From positions 15,252,854 through 15,316,853 of the forward strand of contig CP093830.1 of the NCBI GenBank assembly GCA_033063855.1: a DNA stretch of 64,000 nucleotides, in the 5' to 3' direction. The notes under the pieces were generated by a model. It was not told the DNA's origin. It saw nothing but the letters and a program-made list of their open reading frames with translations, and did not search any database. Both the position numbers and the translations under genes were made by a program. Numbering within the stretch: position 1 is the stretch's first letter; each line of letters starts with the position of its first letter. Shown here piece by piece: positions 11,201 through 26,200 of the stretch. This DNA comes from Smittia aterrima (Eukaryota; Arthropoda; Insecta; Diptera; Chironomidae).

Positions 11201-14200
11201 TTTTGACGAAACAAAAAGAAACTTTCTTCACTTCCATTCTCGAAGCTTCAGCAAAAAAACGTAAAAATATTTTGCATGAAAATAGAATTATTATAGAATG
11301 AAAACAAGATTTTAGCATAAAACACATTGAGCTTCATTTCTGGTGATTTGGTTTGTTGATTAAAAACAAAATATGTGCTCAAAGAGTCGAATAGAGAGAG
11401 ATATATGATTGGATATTTGATTGGATTAAAAGCATTTTTTATCACTTATCGTACCATCAAATGCTTTGAGTGGTGAAGTAAAATCTTCTTCGTTTTGTTT
11501 TACCATTCCCGACTGCATCATCATCATTCCCACGTCTGAAAATCCCAATACTCATTAAGACAGATGTAATCAAGAGAAAACAATTGAACAAACAAATTAT
11601 ATCTGAAATCGTGGGTTAAGGAGAAACACTCTTAAGACTCAGTTTTCATGACTTCTTCAACTCTTTTAGACGATGCTGCAAAAAGTTACTCTTTTTTTCC
11701 TGATCAGTGTGTAAATCTGTCATGTTTATGTAGGAAAAGAATGTTCGAGTCGACAATGAAAAACAAAATCAAAAACTTAGAAGAAAAATGAAAAAACGGA
11801 AAAGAACAAAAATGTTGGAAAAACTGTTGAAAAGGCTAGAGAGAAGTTTCATGCTATTTAAACTCATTTTACTGACAACTGATTTAAAAGAAGAAAAAAA
11901 ATTTCGTCGAGTTTATAGTTTTCTCTGTAAAAAGATTTTTTTTCATCACAATTGTCGCGCGAACGACAAAATTTTGTTTATTGTGCTCGTTAGTTGAAAA
12001 TAAAAATGCCAATTAAAGTCTCTTGAAAAATATCTTTGACTCGGTAATGGTGTCTTATTGACAATGGAATATTTACAAATGCTGTGCGATCTTTGAGAGA
12101 TTTACACTTTGATGTTGGTTCTAAAAGATCGCACGAAACATAAAATAAGATAAAGTATTAAAAGTATATAACTTCATTCCAAAACATCGTCTATGATTCG
12201 TTTCAGTGAGTTTTAGATCAAAAGCAAATGCACCATATCAAAAAGTATTAAGTAAGGAGGAGGAAAACTCTTAATCTGAATGTAAAAGACAAGAAGGAAG
12301 AAAAAGTTAGTAGTCTGTACACGAGAAATATTTCATTCCATACAGATTCACGCTAATTGTCATTTTAATTATTTATGCAGTGAATGCTCAGCAAAAAAAA
12401 AGAATCAAACTTTGTTCACACAAAAAAGGTTTTAATGAAGCTTGAGGTTTAAAACTGAAATCGTGAACTTTCTTTAAGTCAAGTAATATCTTTCATCGCT
12501 TTCATCGAAAGAGTTCATTTCTCTAAGAAAAAAGTTTGTGTAAATTTGATGGTTTCATATAAAAATTCATTCAAAAGGAGGATGTGTACTTTAGATTATA
12601 GTTAGTTCAAAAGATGCACCAAGTATTCACAAAATGTCAATTTAAACTAGTTGTCATTATCTAGTTAGAATGATTACCTAGCTCATCATATTTCCTTGCT
12701 TGCGCTGTCACTGTCAGTTCGAGGTTATACACAAAAGTTATTTGAGTTCTTTCCTATTAGTTTTATGAGTCTTTTGAACGCTCTCTCGTAAAGTGAGAAA
12801 GCGCTTCTTGTTACTTAGAGCAATTGATTAAATAAAGCGAATACAGTTTGAATAGAAGAGTCAGCGTTGATCAAGCGTAAGTTAAAAGGTTGAATTAGAA
12901 ATCAAAAGATTTTTTTTTAGATTTTAGAAAAGGAAATAGGATCAGTTAAGATCAGATTACTTAGAGAAAAACGATCTAATTGAGATCGAAACCTCCAGCT
13001 TCGTATTCATAATTAAGTCGCTTAACTCTACTTTATCATTAAGTAAGTCAAAGATGAACTGAACCTTAATAAAATCAAAATAATAGCGCACTTTAAATGT
13101 AGATATGTTTAATCTTTCTCATCAACACATGATACCTTACTTATTGATCGTAAAATGCACATCGATTTCTGTACAAGATTAGATATTATCGTTCATATAC
13201 TTAGAGAGGGCCACACTTATAACATTTGGTTTTATATATTTTGGAACACAATTAAAGCTTCATTATATTGACAGAAGTTGTTTGTATGGTCGGAGAAAGG
13301 GTCTCGCAATAATTTCTTTTTTGTTTATCAAAATGTTATCACTCAATCAAAGTCCGGAAGCGTCTAATCATCGTTAAATTAATTAATATTACGTCAAAGC
13401 AATTTATATTTCCCTCCTTGAAGGAAAAGTAAAAAGCTCTCGAAATTAATGAAGTGAAGGTAAACATAGAAAGACGCGTTCTCATGGTAGATCCATGAGT
13501 TGAGATAAAAATATCGATCGATAGTTTGAAAATATTAGTTTTCACAAAACTTTTAACGACGAGAGATAGGTGAGGAGTTGGGAGGAATATGGAAAGATAC
13601 TTACAGTTTTTACACTTGCACTTCTTGATTAGTGTTTCATCCTTGATGTCATCATGGCAGGCTTTACAGTAGAACCAAGCTCTAAAAGAATCAACGAGAA
13701 ATTAATTAAACGTTTTGACCTTCTCATACTACATAAAGCTTTTATTCATTACCGTTTCACTTCGTCTGCACTTTGCGCTATGAAGAATCCTTGAGTATTT
13801 GCCAAAATCTTAACGCCGCGCGGATTGATTGAAATCTTGCTGTCGTTGCCTTCGTCGCCGCCTTTTATTTCAATCGCTAGCAGCAACAGCTTAAGCTTCG
13901 TGAAGCAAAGCCTGTGGGATGTTCGAAATATGAAGTTTTGATTGAACATCGAAAGCTTATCGTCATCATGACACACACGAGAATGACGACGACAAACATT
14001 TTGTGTTAAAGTTTGTGTGGAAATTTTATTCGGAAACTAAAGAGATTACGAGTTTTTTTATATTTACAAACGAAACAATGAAAGCTTCATAATCTCTTTG
14101 TCGATTGCACATGCAACAAACACAAAATTGCGATTGGCGAACATGCTTTCTTGATCAATTGATTGAGACTGTGTTGTGTTTAAAGAAAACTTGCAAAAGG

Positions 14201-17200
14201 GACAATTCTTACTCGCTGGCCGATGGAAATGTCATTCCAGTAAAGGACGGTGAGAGGGTTTCTGTATACATCTCGCATCCGGTACCTTGAAGATAATCAT
14301 TTTGCCATATTTGCATGTCAGGTGACTAGAAAGAGAATAGCAGCCGTTCACAAAACATTTACATTGCATATTATTTGAGGAAGAAGGAATAGATTGATTG
14401 ATAAAAGTGAAGTTGTTATTTTGAATGAAACTAGCACTCAGTTCAGATTGATTGACTCCTTTCTGTGTTCTCACTTGGATAAATTGATCAGAAAGTACAC
14501 ACATCGATAGCAGAGACAAGCGATTGACAATTTGCAGTTCCCCCTTCTTAATATTTCAAATCACAAAACAAAGCAATAAGAACAAGTGTCAGATAGAAAG
14601 AGAAACTGAATAATCATTCGTCGGCACATCACTTTGATAAAGCTCTTTGACAAACAAATTGCATTTTATTACTTTCCCATAATGTCTTACGAACATCGAG
14701 ATATTTACACATCGACAGAAGTCGATTCAAATTGAACTTACTCTGTTGCGATTTGAAATCGCATGCCGATAAACGAATGGCTCAGAGTTTCAGTGTACAT
14801 TTCCATTCCTGTACCTCTCAGATAGTCATTCCATTTTTGCATTTCATTGCACTAATAAATTATTCATCAATCCAAATCTTCTTTTTTACTTGCTCATTTT
14901 ACAAAGTGAATTTCAAATGAGCAAACTGAAACATTTCGAAGAGAACTTACGGTTTTGAAAGATCTCATAGCGAAGAGATTGGCCATCATCGTCGAGAATC
15001 CCGGCGCCAGACAACTCTGAGCGATAAAACCTAACTTCAACTCTGCTAGACAAATGACATCATCACCCTGTTTCCAGTCCCAAGATGGAATATTTAATAG
15101 GTAAGCCTAAGAAAAGAAACAAAAAGTTTAGAAAAGGAGCTCTTAAAGTTTTTCTCCTTCGAGGGGATGGCGGTGTATGATCCTGAAAAGATAATTTAAG
15201 TAATTCCAAGAACTTGTCAAACTACAGTCAACGACGTTACTAGATGTCTCGGAATTTTTTGTTTTTGATGAACAAATAATCTCGAGAGAGTAAAGCTTTA
15301 AAAATCTCGAACACTTCGAGAGCTTTTTTAAAACTTTTTGGGCGTGCATACGTTATTATCCCCTCGATGTTGTTTTTTTTTGAGACAAACATTCTCCAAA
15401 CCTTATTGTGGTATTGCATCAGTTGAATAATAACGCGAATGTCGTCACTATAATTTTTGATTGAAATGACGCGCATTATGTTGGCAGCATCTTCAGCATC
15501 AGGATCTTGACAATATTTATTCGCAAGCACTAAACAGGCATCAGCTTCGTGAACCTGAAAGTATTGAACAGTGTGTTGAGCAGAAGTGCTTTTAGAAGCA
15601 GAACTTGACTCGACATTGCCATAAGAGCGTGAGAGCTTCTTATAACAAGCCAACCATTAACTTTTAATGACTAACGTTTGCAAAGGACAAAATCTACGAA
15701 ACTTCATGCAGCTAACTAGCATTTTGTGATTCATGCTTGGCGTGTGTGGTAAATTCTGAGTTCTCTCTAGTTTCATGCGACTATTGTACATTTGCAAAAC
15801 GAGGTGAAAAATATTTTCTTTTAATTAAGATATTGGTTTGAGAAAAATTCTCTTTAGCTTAATTTCTTTTTTTCCAGCATATTTATCAGAACTTAAGGAT
15901 TTTGATCGGGCGATTGTTTCTTGTAATTAAAGACTGCTGTGTTGTGACTTACCCGATGAGAACAAAATTAAAGTGGAAGAGTTTGAAATTCTGTTTTCGG
16001 GGAGATATATTTTTCTTACTCTTAAAGGATTGTCTAAGCTAGTCGCTGACTATTTGCTTGGCATTGTTAGAGAATCACGCTTCGGTTCAATCACTAAACA
16101 AAGTTATTGGAGTATTTACACTAATTGACGAAGCTTTGAAAAAGTTTTGTTTTCTTTAACTTCACAATCAAAGTTTCGCCGGAAAGATGCCCATCGACAT
16201 TTAGCTTGTTTCTTAATCGCACATTAACAACTCAAAAACGGAAGAATTTTAACTGATAGAAAGGGTCACGAAACCAAAATAATATCGGATATCATCATGA
16301 AATATTTATCATTTACAGGTCTATTGGTTGTTCACAATTTTTTTAGCTCGTTTAGTCTTTGGTTTGTTCCAAGGAAAACATATTTGGTTAAATCAAACAA
16401 GTGTTTATTTACCAGTTTCACAATAAACAACAAACACCCATTCGAGTGTCATTGCAATTTTCTCCCTCAAATCGACGGATTGCTTGTGAAGAAAATTGCA
16501 ATTGCACTCAACTCTTGTTAACCAACTTCTTGTATGCTTTACCTTGACTCGTTGCAAATCAATTGGGTTCATAATTGTTCCTTGAAAGAATTCCACGGTT
16601 GTAAAATGACGCTTGAACAGACCTTCCAACTCCAAGTCAGGCGGTTTTCTTAAGAGTCAAGATTTTGTTTTTCATAACAAATTTTTTTGTGTCGATGTTT
16701 GTTGGAAAGTTTGGTTTTTTGAAGGGAACAAGTTTGATTGTTTGAAACATTTGATTGGTTAAAGTTTGATTAATTGGATGCCAGGTTCAACAACAGTGAA
16801 AGAATAAACATGAAAAAAAGGAAGAGAAATTAAATTCTGAATTAAAAACAATCATAATAAGTCGCTCCATTAGTTCATGTTTTATAAAAAATTTCATTAT
16901 TATTTGGTCGTTGAAGTTGATCTGTTATCGGACAGGAGCTGCTGATGTCTGGCGGCGTTTTTTTTTATTTTAGCAATTGTCTCTGATTGGGTTTGTTATG
17001 TTTAAATTATAGATAAAATAAATATGCTGAGAAGTTTTTTGTTCGTGATATTGCAAAAGAGTTATTGCAATCATCACGATCGTTGATTGGATTTACGTTT
17101 ATATTTTTCTCATTTAAAAAAATTCTATTTGAGTTTTAAAATGTGAAAGCCTAACATGCATAAGTTCAAAAATCGGAAAAGAAAATCTATTGAATCCTAA

Positions 17201-20200
17201 GAAAGACATAAAAGATTCAAAAGCTCTCTCTCTCTCGAGAAGAACTGGGAAAAAGTGGCTTGAGGCAGAAGCTTTACAAATTGGAATTGAAAATCTGAAT
17301 GAGAAAAGCTTTGCTGAGATTACTGCAGCGATTTGACTCTTTCAGCATGAAGAGTTAAAAAATATTAAGAGAGAGTAAACTTTGGACTTTTCTTTGAAAA
17401 CTTGTTTATCAGAAAAGCTCTTTTGATACAGAGGAAACAAATGAGCTTTCATTACAATTTTTTACATAGACAAAGCCGTGCGAAAAACTTTTCTCCACGC
17501 CTCGCACAACTTTCCGATCAAAAACTATCAAAAATGTCAACGTTTCGGGTTTGATAGTTCTTCAGTTATCGATTGGAAAAATCATTATTAGTTTGAATCA
17601 TTCAAGATATTTACAAATGTTTTTGACAAAAGAAAAAAAAGTCAACGTGATATACAAAGTAATTGGAAAATGCTGCTTAAAGAGATACCGGAGTGTTGCT
17701 TAATACCTTGACACGTTCCAAATCGACAGCGTTCATCATTGTGCCTTGAAAAAACGCCACCGTTGTGTAATGACGTTTTAACAGACCTTCAAGCTCCAGA
17801 TCAGGCTCCTTTCTATTATATTTCAATTGTTATATGTTTTAGAGTTAATTTAATGATTTTAATCTCGACTTTGATCTCCATTTCATTAAATATTCATTTT
17901 TGTGCACGTGATGAGAGTGAAAGCAAACAACTTACCGATGAAGAAAAACAACTTCGACGTCCACGTCCTCTCGATCCTCGTGAAGAAAGTCTTTCAAGAA
18001 ATGCGACACGGACTCGTACGTTATGTGACCGCAAACGACAATGTGTCTGTTGAGATTAAATTATCAGAATCAATCACATAATTCAATATTTGTGTTGAAC
18101 ATCCGTTTGATTGATGACATTCGCAATTGGGATTTGATGACACGCGCGATGATGATGACGAAGAAGAAAGAAAAAATTTCAATATTATATTTCATTCTCG
18201 AAACTGTTTGTAAATCAATTAAAAAATTATTTCAGCCAATTTACAGACGATGCTCTCGCAATAATTATGCATTAAATATTTGGATGCATCATTATCGCTT
18301 TGCATGCAGTTCATTTTAGTTTGAGGGGGACATGGAGTCGAAATCAAAGATAAAATCAAATGAAAAATGGTTTGAAGTAGTTTTTTGGATAAATTTGTAT
18401 ATATTTTGAGGGAGAATGAGTGATTAAAATATGTTTCAAATCAATATAGTCTGTTACCCATTAGAGATATTAAAAGATAAACTATCAGAAAAAAATATAG
18501 TCAAATCATCAAATGAAAATAAAACATAGAAGCTCACGATTGTTAATTGAAAATCTTTACTCAGTTAACAATCGTTCAACAATTATCAACGACTTTCTTT
18601 TGTACAAACAAGGGGTTCATTCGTAAAATTACTTTTCCTTCAGTTTCTACAAAGTGTACGAACAAACCCCAAATCGTCGTTGACTTTTGCAGCTTCAAAA
18701 ATATTTTAGTCATTCCAAAAATCAAACTCTATGCTCACACAATGTTGTCAAACTTGGCAACGTTCTCTACTGTTTGATGCAAACTACGATACAAACTTTA
18801 TGTACAACATTCTCCTCAAGCTGGTAGTCATCAAAAAAAGTTAATAGAATTAAAGAACTAGCAATTGTTTCATAAATTTTTTGATACAAAACTCCATGCA
18901 CAAAACGAAAAGCGATACGAATGATGTTTTTGAATCTTTCGACTCGTATAATTGCGAAAGTTTTCGTCGGATGATTCAGTTTGTATGTCGTTAAGAAACT
19001 TTTGACTGTAGTTTAATGCAGCATGAAAGTTTCAAATCGACATTCATGAATGTTTTACTAAAATTTTAAAACTTAATTTCTGTCAATTTTCATCTACAGG
19101 AGATTTTGTTTCTGTACAAATTACTTTTCTTTTCTTGCGAATTCCGATTTTCCTTTAGCAGATGCAAATATTTCAACATTTTCTTGTTTCTTCGTTTGTC
19201 TTTTCTCCTAAGTAAGATCAAATTTCGATTGGATAACTTCTTTGTTTTAACAGCTCATAAATTTACGCACATTATTTAAACGTCATCATTTTGTTTCAAT
19301 CCTTTTTCTTCAATAAATCGATAAACATTGAGAAAACTTCGTAAGGATAAAAGTATCTCGTCTCAAACAAGCTTTGAAAATTTTTCTTTAGTCATTCTCG
19401 AGAGTTATTCCAATGAAGTTTGAAACTTTCGTTTGAGGCGAGTTCTTGTCTAAATGTTTCTAAAAAGATTATACAGAACTTTCAGTTTTCACAATACTTT
19501 ACTGAACATTAGAATGTCGCTCACTTCACTTCCAAAAGTTTGCAGCGAATATCTTGCGGTCAGCACAAAAATAAAACAGAAATTTATTTAACAAAATAAA
19601 AACTAGTGAACGCCCCTAACTTGTGTTGTAGTAGGTTTTAATGTCTTTCCTTTGCCACGCATTTCACTTTAGGAACAGATCAATTACAGGACTTTTTACA
19701 AAAAAATTTGATGGAGTAGAAAGAATAGAAACGTGTCACTCACAAAGGGTAAACATAACACTAGTCGTTCGGAACACAACATTAAAAGTCATCGCAAAAA
19801 CGTCCCATTCCAATCAAATTGCAATCCATTCAGCAATATCGAAATGAAAGTTGCGATATATTTCACAAAAGCTGAATACATTGAAAGCTTTTTCTTCTTC
19901 TTTTGGATTTACTCCTTTCATTTCATCAAATTCGTCAGTGGAATTGTTTGCAAAAATCTTATCGGTTACAGCTTGAAGGCGCACAGCGGACATCACTTTT
20001 CTAGTATTTCGAGGATTTACAATAAGGACGACAGTTGACTAATAGTATAACTACAGTAAATCCTAGAGCCTGCAAGCAGTTATCTCCTAAATATATGTTG
20101 ATCTCTTAAGATGACTAGGGTTTTGACTAGACGATTTTATCGATTCCAGTTAGCACTAGTAAAAAGCACTTGAAATCACTTCAATAAAATATAGGAGACA

Positions 20201-23200
20201 ACAACTTGCATCATGAAAATAGTTCGTTTTTTAACTTTCTAGCTATTAGTTTTTAAGAAGAATGTAGAGAGTTAACACCTAAAGAATATTATCTTTCACT
20301 TGTAAACCACATCAAAGGAAGTAAACCAATTTTCATTAAAACAACAACATCAACAAGAAATTATACATTTTTTCACTTTATAAAGATTATGCAATGACAT
20401 GAATTTGTAAAAACATTGATAACAAATTAAGATTAAACACAAATGTGAGAAACACAAAAAGAAAGTAAAACAAAGAAAAAGTGTTATTAGAGCTTTGGAG
20501 AGCAAAGTTTCAGAGCTTTCAATGTTCAAATTCAGATTTAGATTGTTTAACTTTGCTCTAGCGTTAGGAAAGTATTTAAAACCATATCAAGAAGAAAGTT
20601 ATGGCTGGTGATGAGAACGTAAGTGAAAATTCGAAAGGGAAATCAAAAGGAAGATTGATAAATAAATGTTGTTATGAGAATGTTTGTTTGTTAAGAGTAA
20701 AATGTGTGAATTCAATTTGCAGCTTATCAGCTTCTCCTCACCTTCGCCCTCTCTCATTTTTCAATGTTCCCCCATATTTTGGTCTCGTTCCAATCAAATC
20801 AATAATCTCTGGTATACAACTTGCAAAAATTGCCTAAATTTTTTTTTGGGTTGTGAATACAATGAAAATGTAAATTTTTTTGTATGTCAATAGGATTTTT
20901 TCTGTAACTGTTGATTATTAACGAACAGAAAAAGGTGAAACGAAAAAAGAAAAGGTTGACTTGGAAAGTTTTCACTCTCTTATCGACAAAAATACGACGA
21001 CGATATATATTTTCGATGTTTTGGATGAGTCAAATTATAGTTGTAACAAAAAAGTAATTTTGAGTAAAAATTGATATTTCACATAAAGAAATGTTTTCTC
21101 TCTCTTTTTTTCTTTGGTGATTTGTATTTTTATATCTCGTTAATACAGTGTTTATATACATCACATTATTCCTTTTACTACTGACGACATTAGCTTTTTT
21201 CCTAGATTCATAATAAAGAGAGAAGAAAAGGTTCTTGAGAGGCGATTTAAAAATTTATGTCGCTCAATGTCTCACGCAATCATAAATTTTCTCTTCACCA
21301 TCTTAAAGTTAATAAAATCTCAGATTTGACGCTGCATAAAGGGCGCTCGATTTCTTGGATCTACAAAGCTACTCAACTCTAGTCTAATTCGTTTTGTTTT
21401 CTGTACGTAAATTTAGATTCCTTCGAAATTTTTCCTTTTAATTCTGTTTCAGTTTTAAAATTTTTTCATTTCTTTTTTTTTCTTACGAAGTTGTGCGGAA
21501 TGGATTGAAACTAATTGATTTAATTAAATAGTCGCTAGGAAACACTATAAAATTTTAAGTTGAGAACAAAACTTGGTAAATGAAAGTCATAAAAACTAGA
21601 AAATGGGTGAAGTAAGTACATGAAATAAAAAAAAAACTCTTCAAATCCTTTTGATGTTGCAAATGTTTATCTAAGTTCGGATCAATCCATAAATTTGTGT
21701 GTCTCGTCAAGCATTCAAGGCACTGCCAAACACGAAACTATCAATCCAAATACAATGCAAGATCACTTTGTCAGTGCCCTTATCATACTAAAAGTACATT
21801 TGTCTCAACATTTTCCTTTATGGATGTGATCGATAAATGCGTGGCTGCGGCATACAGGCTGTGCAAGCAAAAATCTCATTTTTTAATTTGAACAAACTCT
21901 CATTATCTCAAAAAATCTACTGTTAAATAAATATAGAAATTCTTGAAAACCAAAATCAATTCAATTAGTTCATAACCGTTTAATGGCAGATGATGAAGGT
22001 GGACGGATCGATGGGGGGGTCGGGAAGACGATCAAATTTAAATAAACCACAATCGTGTCTTGATAAACTCAAAACTAAAATCTCAGGTAAATAATAAAAT
22101 GTTAGTTAAAGTTTTTTGTGTGTGATTCTCCTTTCTCTCTCTCTCTCTCTCTCTCAACCTCTCTTTTCAATTCGTTATTTTTCAACCATCAATTGATCTA
22201 GCAAAAAATATATTAATAATTAACCAAATGCTCTACATGTTGTTAAACATCATGGTAAACTCATAAATTTTTTTGTTTGTTTGAGAAAACGATATAAAGA
22301 TGAAAGTGTTAGAAGTTGTCTTCTTTGTTTGGTTGTCATCAAAAAAATTATCAGCAAACTTGAACGTTTCGCAAAATTGTTTGGAAAAAAATGAGGGAAA
22401 ATCTTTCAGCGTATGAAAAGCAAAACAAAATTTTTATTCAATTTTTATTCTTATTTTTTGAAAGAGCTGAGATGAAATGCCAAGAAACCAATGCCTTTAT
22501 GTCGCTTTATACTTCGGTTAAAATATTTTCTTTTTGAAAATTATAAAAGTAAATCATTTGATTTGCGTTTTGGATTCCATAAATCGATCTGATGAAGTTT
22601 CATGTTCGATCATCAAGCAATCTGCAAATTTTTGCTTTTACTAAATCATTCGCAAATTGCTTGAATGTTTCATGACATTGCAACTAAACATAATTGCTTT
22701 ACTCTCACTCTGACTCGAATAAATCAAAACAACAATATTTGATCTCTCTTGATGCTTAAAATAACGAATTGAAAATTATATTGGAAATCTAAACAAAAGT
22801 CAAAGCTCCAATGTAGCTTCTCTCTTCGATTTCATCTTGTTCAATTAAAAAACAACAAAATGTTTGTTATGTACATAGATTTGGAAGAACTACATTCGAT
22901 TTCAATGGCTTTGAGCTTTATTGAGTGAAAGAAAAATGATGAATTTTCTTATAAAAATTTGAATGAATCGTAACTAGGTGTCGATGAAGTCTGCTTTGAG
23001 AAAATCAACGCAAAAAAGCTATGAGCTTGTTAAGATTGAAGAATTTAATTTATTACTTTCAACCATTAACACAGACATCATCACTTTTAAGTTAAAAGTT
23101 TCATTTGCGATGAATTTATCAAAACATAAACTTTCTCTCTCATTTTGCAATTTAAGAAATGGCAAAGAAGGTTAGTAAGTAAAATAATAAGAGTTTGAAT

Positions 23201-26200
23201 GATTCAAAACGAAAACGAATAAGTTAATGAAAAGATTCAATCAATCATTTGGTACATCGCTTCCTCCTTGTGTGTACCTTTTTCTGACATCCTTGTTATA
23301 TTTTCCACCGTATTTGTTTCGTTGAGCAGCGAGTTCTGTTATTTCAGGTATCCAACTTGCAAACACCGCCTACATGTTACACGATATAGTTACATATAGA
23401 TATGAAAGTTTGCATTACTCTTATCTAGGATGGAATCAAAAACTTATCAAAAAAACAACCCTAAAAGATTATTTTAACATTTTTCCAACTTCATTATTTT
23501 TAAGTTTGGTTTTTTAAGTCTATTGAAATATTTTCGTTTCTGTTTAAATTCTTAAGCTTAAGTCGCCAAAGAAATAAAATTTCTCTCTCTCTTTTATTAT
23601 TCAAAATCTCCTGAATGCAAAAATGATTTCAATTTTTCTTTTTAATATTTTTTCATGAACTAGTTGCGCATGTTAAAAACTTAATGTTTAAAATCAATCA
23701 GTCGCCTTCCAATGAAAATGACTTTTGCGTTTATTTCATTGCTTGACTGTCTCTTACAAACCAAACTCATACACAAATAAATTAAAAAAGCTTTAATTAT
23801 AAATTTGTAGCAAGTTGTGATCTTTAAGAGAACAAAATACAAAACGGAAGAGAACTTGAACGAAAGAAATTTTTAAATTATAATTTAATTAATTGCTGCT
23901 TGAGTTTCAAAATATTTTTCCTTCTGGTTTTCTAATCAACACGACAATGAAGGGGATTTCTAAACCTAATTTCTCAAGAGCTTCAGCAAAAATTCAACAA
24001 ATCTCCCGAGCTTAAAGACAAAAAGATCTCTTAATACTTCAAACTTTGGACTTCTATCTAAACAACAAATAAAGAGGGAAAAATTTCTGATCTGCTTGTC
24101 AATTGTCTTTAACAAATAATACAGCTAGCTTATTGAACTTGGACAAAACTGAACGTAACTGATGCATAGTGAACTGAGAGGTTGCTCTGATAAGATCGAA
24201 GCAATCTCTCGATCAACAGAAAATAATAACCTCATGACTCAGATGCCAAAAGAAAACTCACTGGCACTTTTATTTACATACATACACACAAAAAAGAAAA
24301 TGAAAGAACTTTTCAAAATGTTAGCAGTAAAACATTTGAACTGTTATCGATTGATAGTTTTCAGCAAACGAAATTATGACTCATAATTTATGAGGTAAAA
24401 AGAATATTTTTTCAATTCGATTTTAATCTAAGGAAAATAAGAAACTTTGCGACTAATTCATCAAATATATTTTTTGTTGTTTTGGGATAACAGACTATAT
24501 TCTAAGCAGATGTTACGAAAATTAGCTTAGGAATGATAAAAATTCAAATCAAAATTACGAATCGATGGTCAATAAACCGATTATTCTTCTTGTCTTTGTT
24601 AAAGGGTGTGTAGAGTAGAATGGGGAAGGAGCATAACAAATTGACTTTTTTAACATCGAATATACGAGGCTGAATTGACTGAAATAATTCATGAATTGAT
24701 TTTTTTTTCTTATCTCCCGATTTGTCATTGATGTACCTCTTTCCATGTTCTCTTTTCAATTCACCCCCATATTTGGAACCACTTCCGACCAGTTCAATAA
24801 TCTCCGGAATGCTGCTGGCAAACATGGCCTAGAGGAGATGCCAAAAGCCGGTTTATCATTACAAATTTCGCTCTTTTCTTTCTAAAGCTACAACATTTAT
24901 TAAAATATATTTTCTTTATCGTGTAGTGTAAAGGGAGGGTAAGGGCATGAAATATCTTCTTCGCTCTAAGTATTCTTCGCTCCGCTGCTCTCTTACTCTC
25001 TGCTCTCGCTTTCTTTCCCAACGATACATTGTATATTGAATAAACATATCTAGAGTTAACTATGCAACAGCCATTGATTTCATGCACCGCAACCGCAACC
25101 CATTTTCTCAACAAAAAGGAAACTCAAAACTAAGCTCGCTATATGACTACAAAGATTTTCTTTTTGTTTGATGTTGAGTATCCATTATGTGAATTTTTTC
25201 TCTCTCTATGTATGTAGGCTCCTAGTTCGATCATGCACATTTAATTATGTTCTTCTTCTCTTTCTTTATGAACGCCGTCGAAAGGAAATATTGAAACTTA
25301 ACTTTCTCAAATAAAAAGTAAACGTAACAGAAAATTTAATAAAATAATCTATTTTTTATGATCAATTATCATCTTCAGATCCTATTTAAATAATTGTGAT
25401 TTCTTTAGATAAAAGCTTAGAGCGCTACTTTAAAAAGCGCAATGATTGGTGCTTAGAATGAACAGCAGCAGCTTATGAATCGGCCAAGGCGGATTTTGAT
25501 AAGCCGCTCTTCCGATTTGACTTTCATTTTTCAAAGGCTAATAAAAAGCTTCGTTCATTTTATATTCTCTACGACGAAACACGTAAACTTGTCTTAAGCT
25601 GGTCACGAAGGCTTAAAGGCAAATTCAATTAAGTCCTGGCCATCAGCAAGTCAGCGTGACGTTAAAGCTATTTCAATAAACTTTTCACTTTGCAACGTTA
25701 TCTAAACTTTTCATTTCATATTTTCCATCATTAATCATCTCACATCTTAAGTGAAAAACTCGAATCAACATTTTTTTATTTTCCATATCATATTTTTCTT
25801 TTTTTTCTCTACTCAATAATTTTTCTTCTTTTGTGAGTCAAAAAAAGTTTCTTCATAAATGAAATCAAGAGGAAGAAAGTTCCAGATAAAGGAAAAAAGA
25901 GCAATTGAGGAAGCGCATGACTCACCAATCCGACAAGTAGGAAGAACACAAGGAAAGTTCGTCCCAAGACGGTTTCGCAGAAGACGTCACCATAACCGAC
26001 GGTTGACATCGTAACGATGAGAAAGTAGACACATGTCCAATAAGAGAGTTGATGTGGATTGTTGAACTCCAATGGATCGCCGGAATTCTCCAGCTGTTTT
26101 CAAAAATCATTGTTAAATGATTGCTAGCACGACAGTTTATTAACTCACCAAGTGAATGATTCCAGCTGCTGTTAACCATACCGATATAAAAATTGATACT

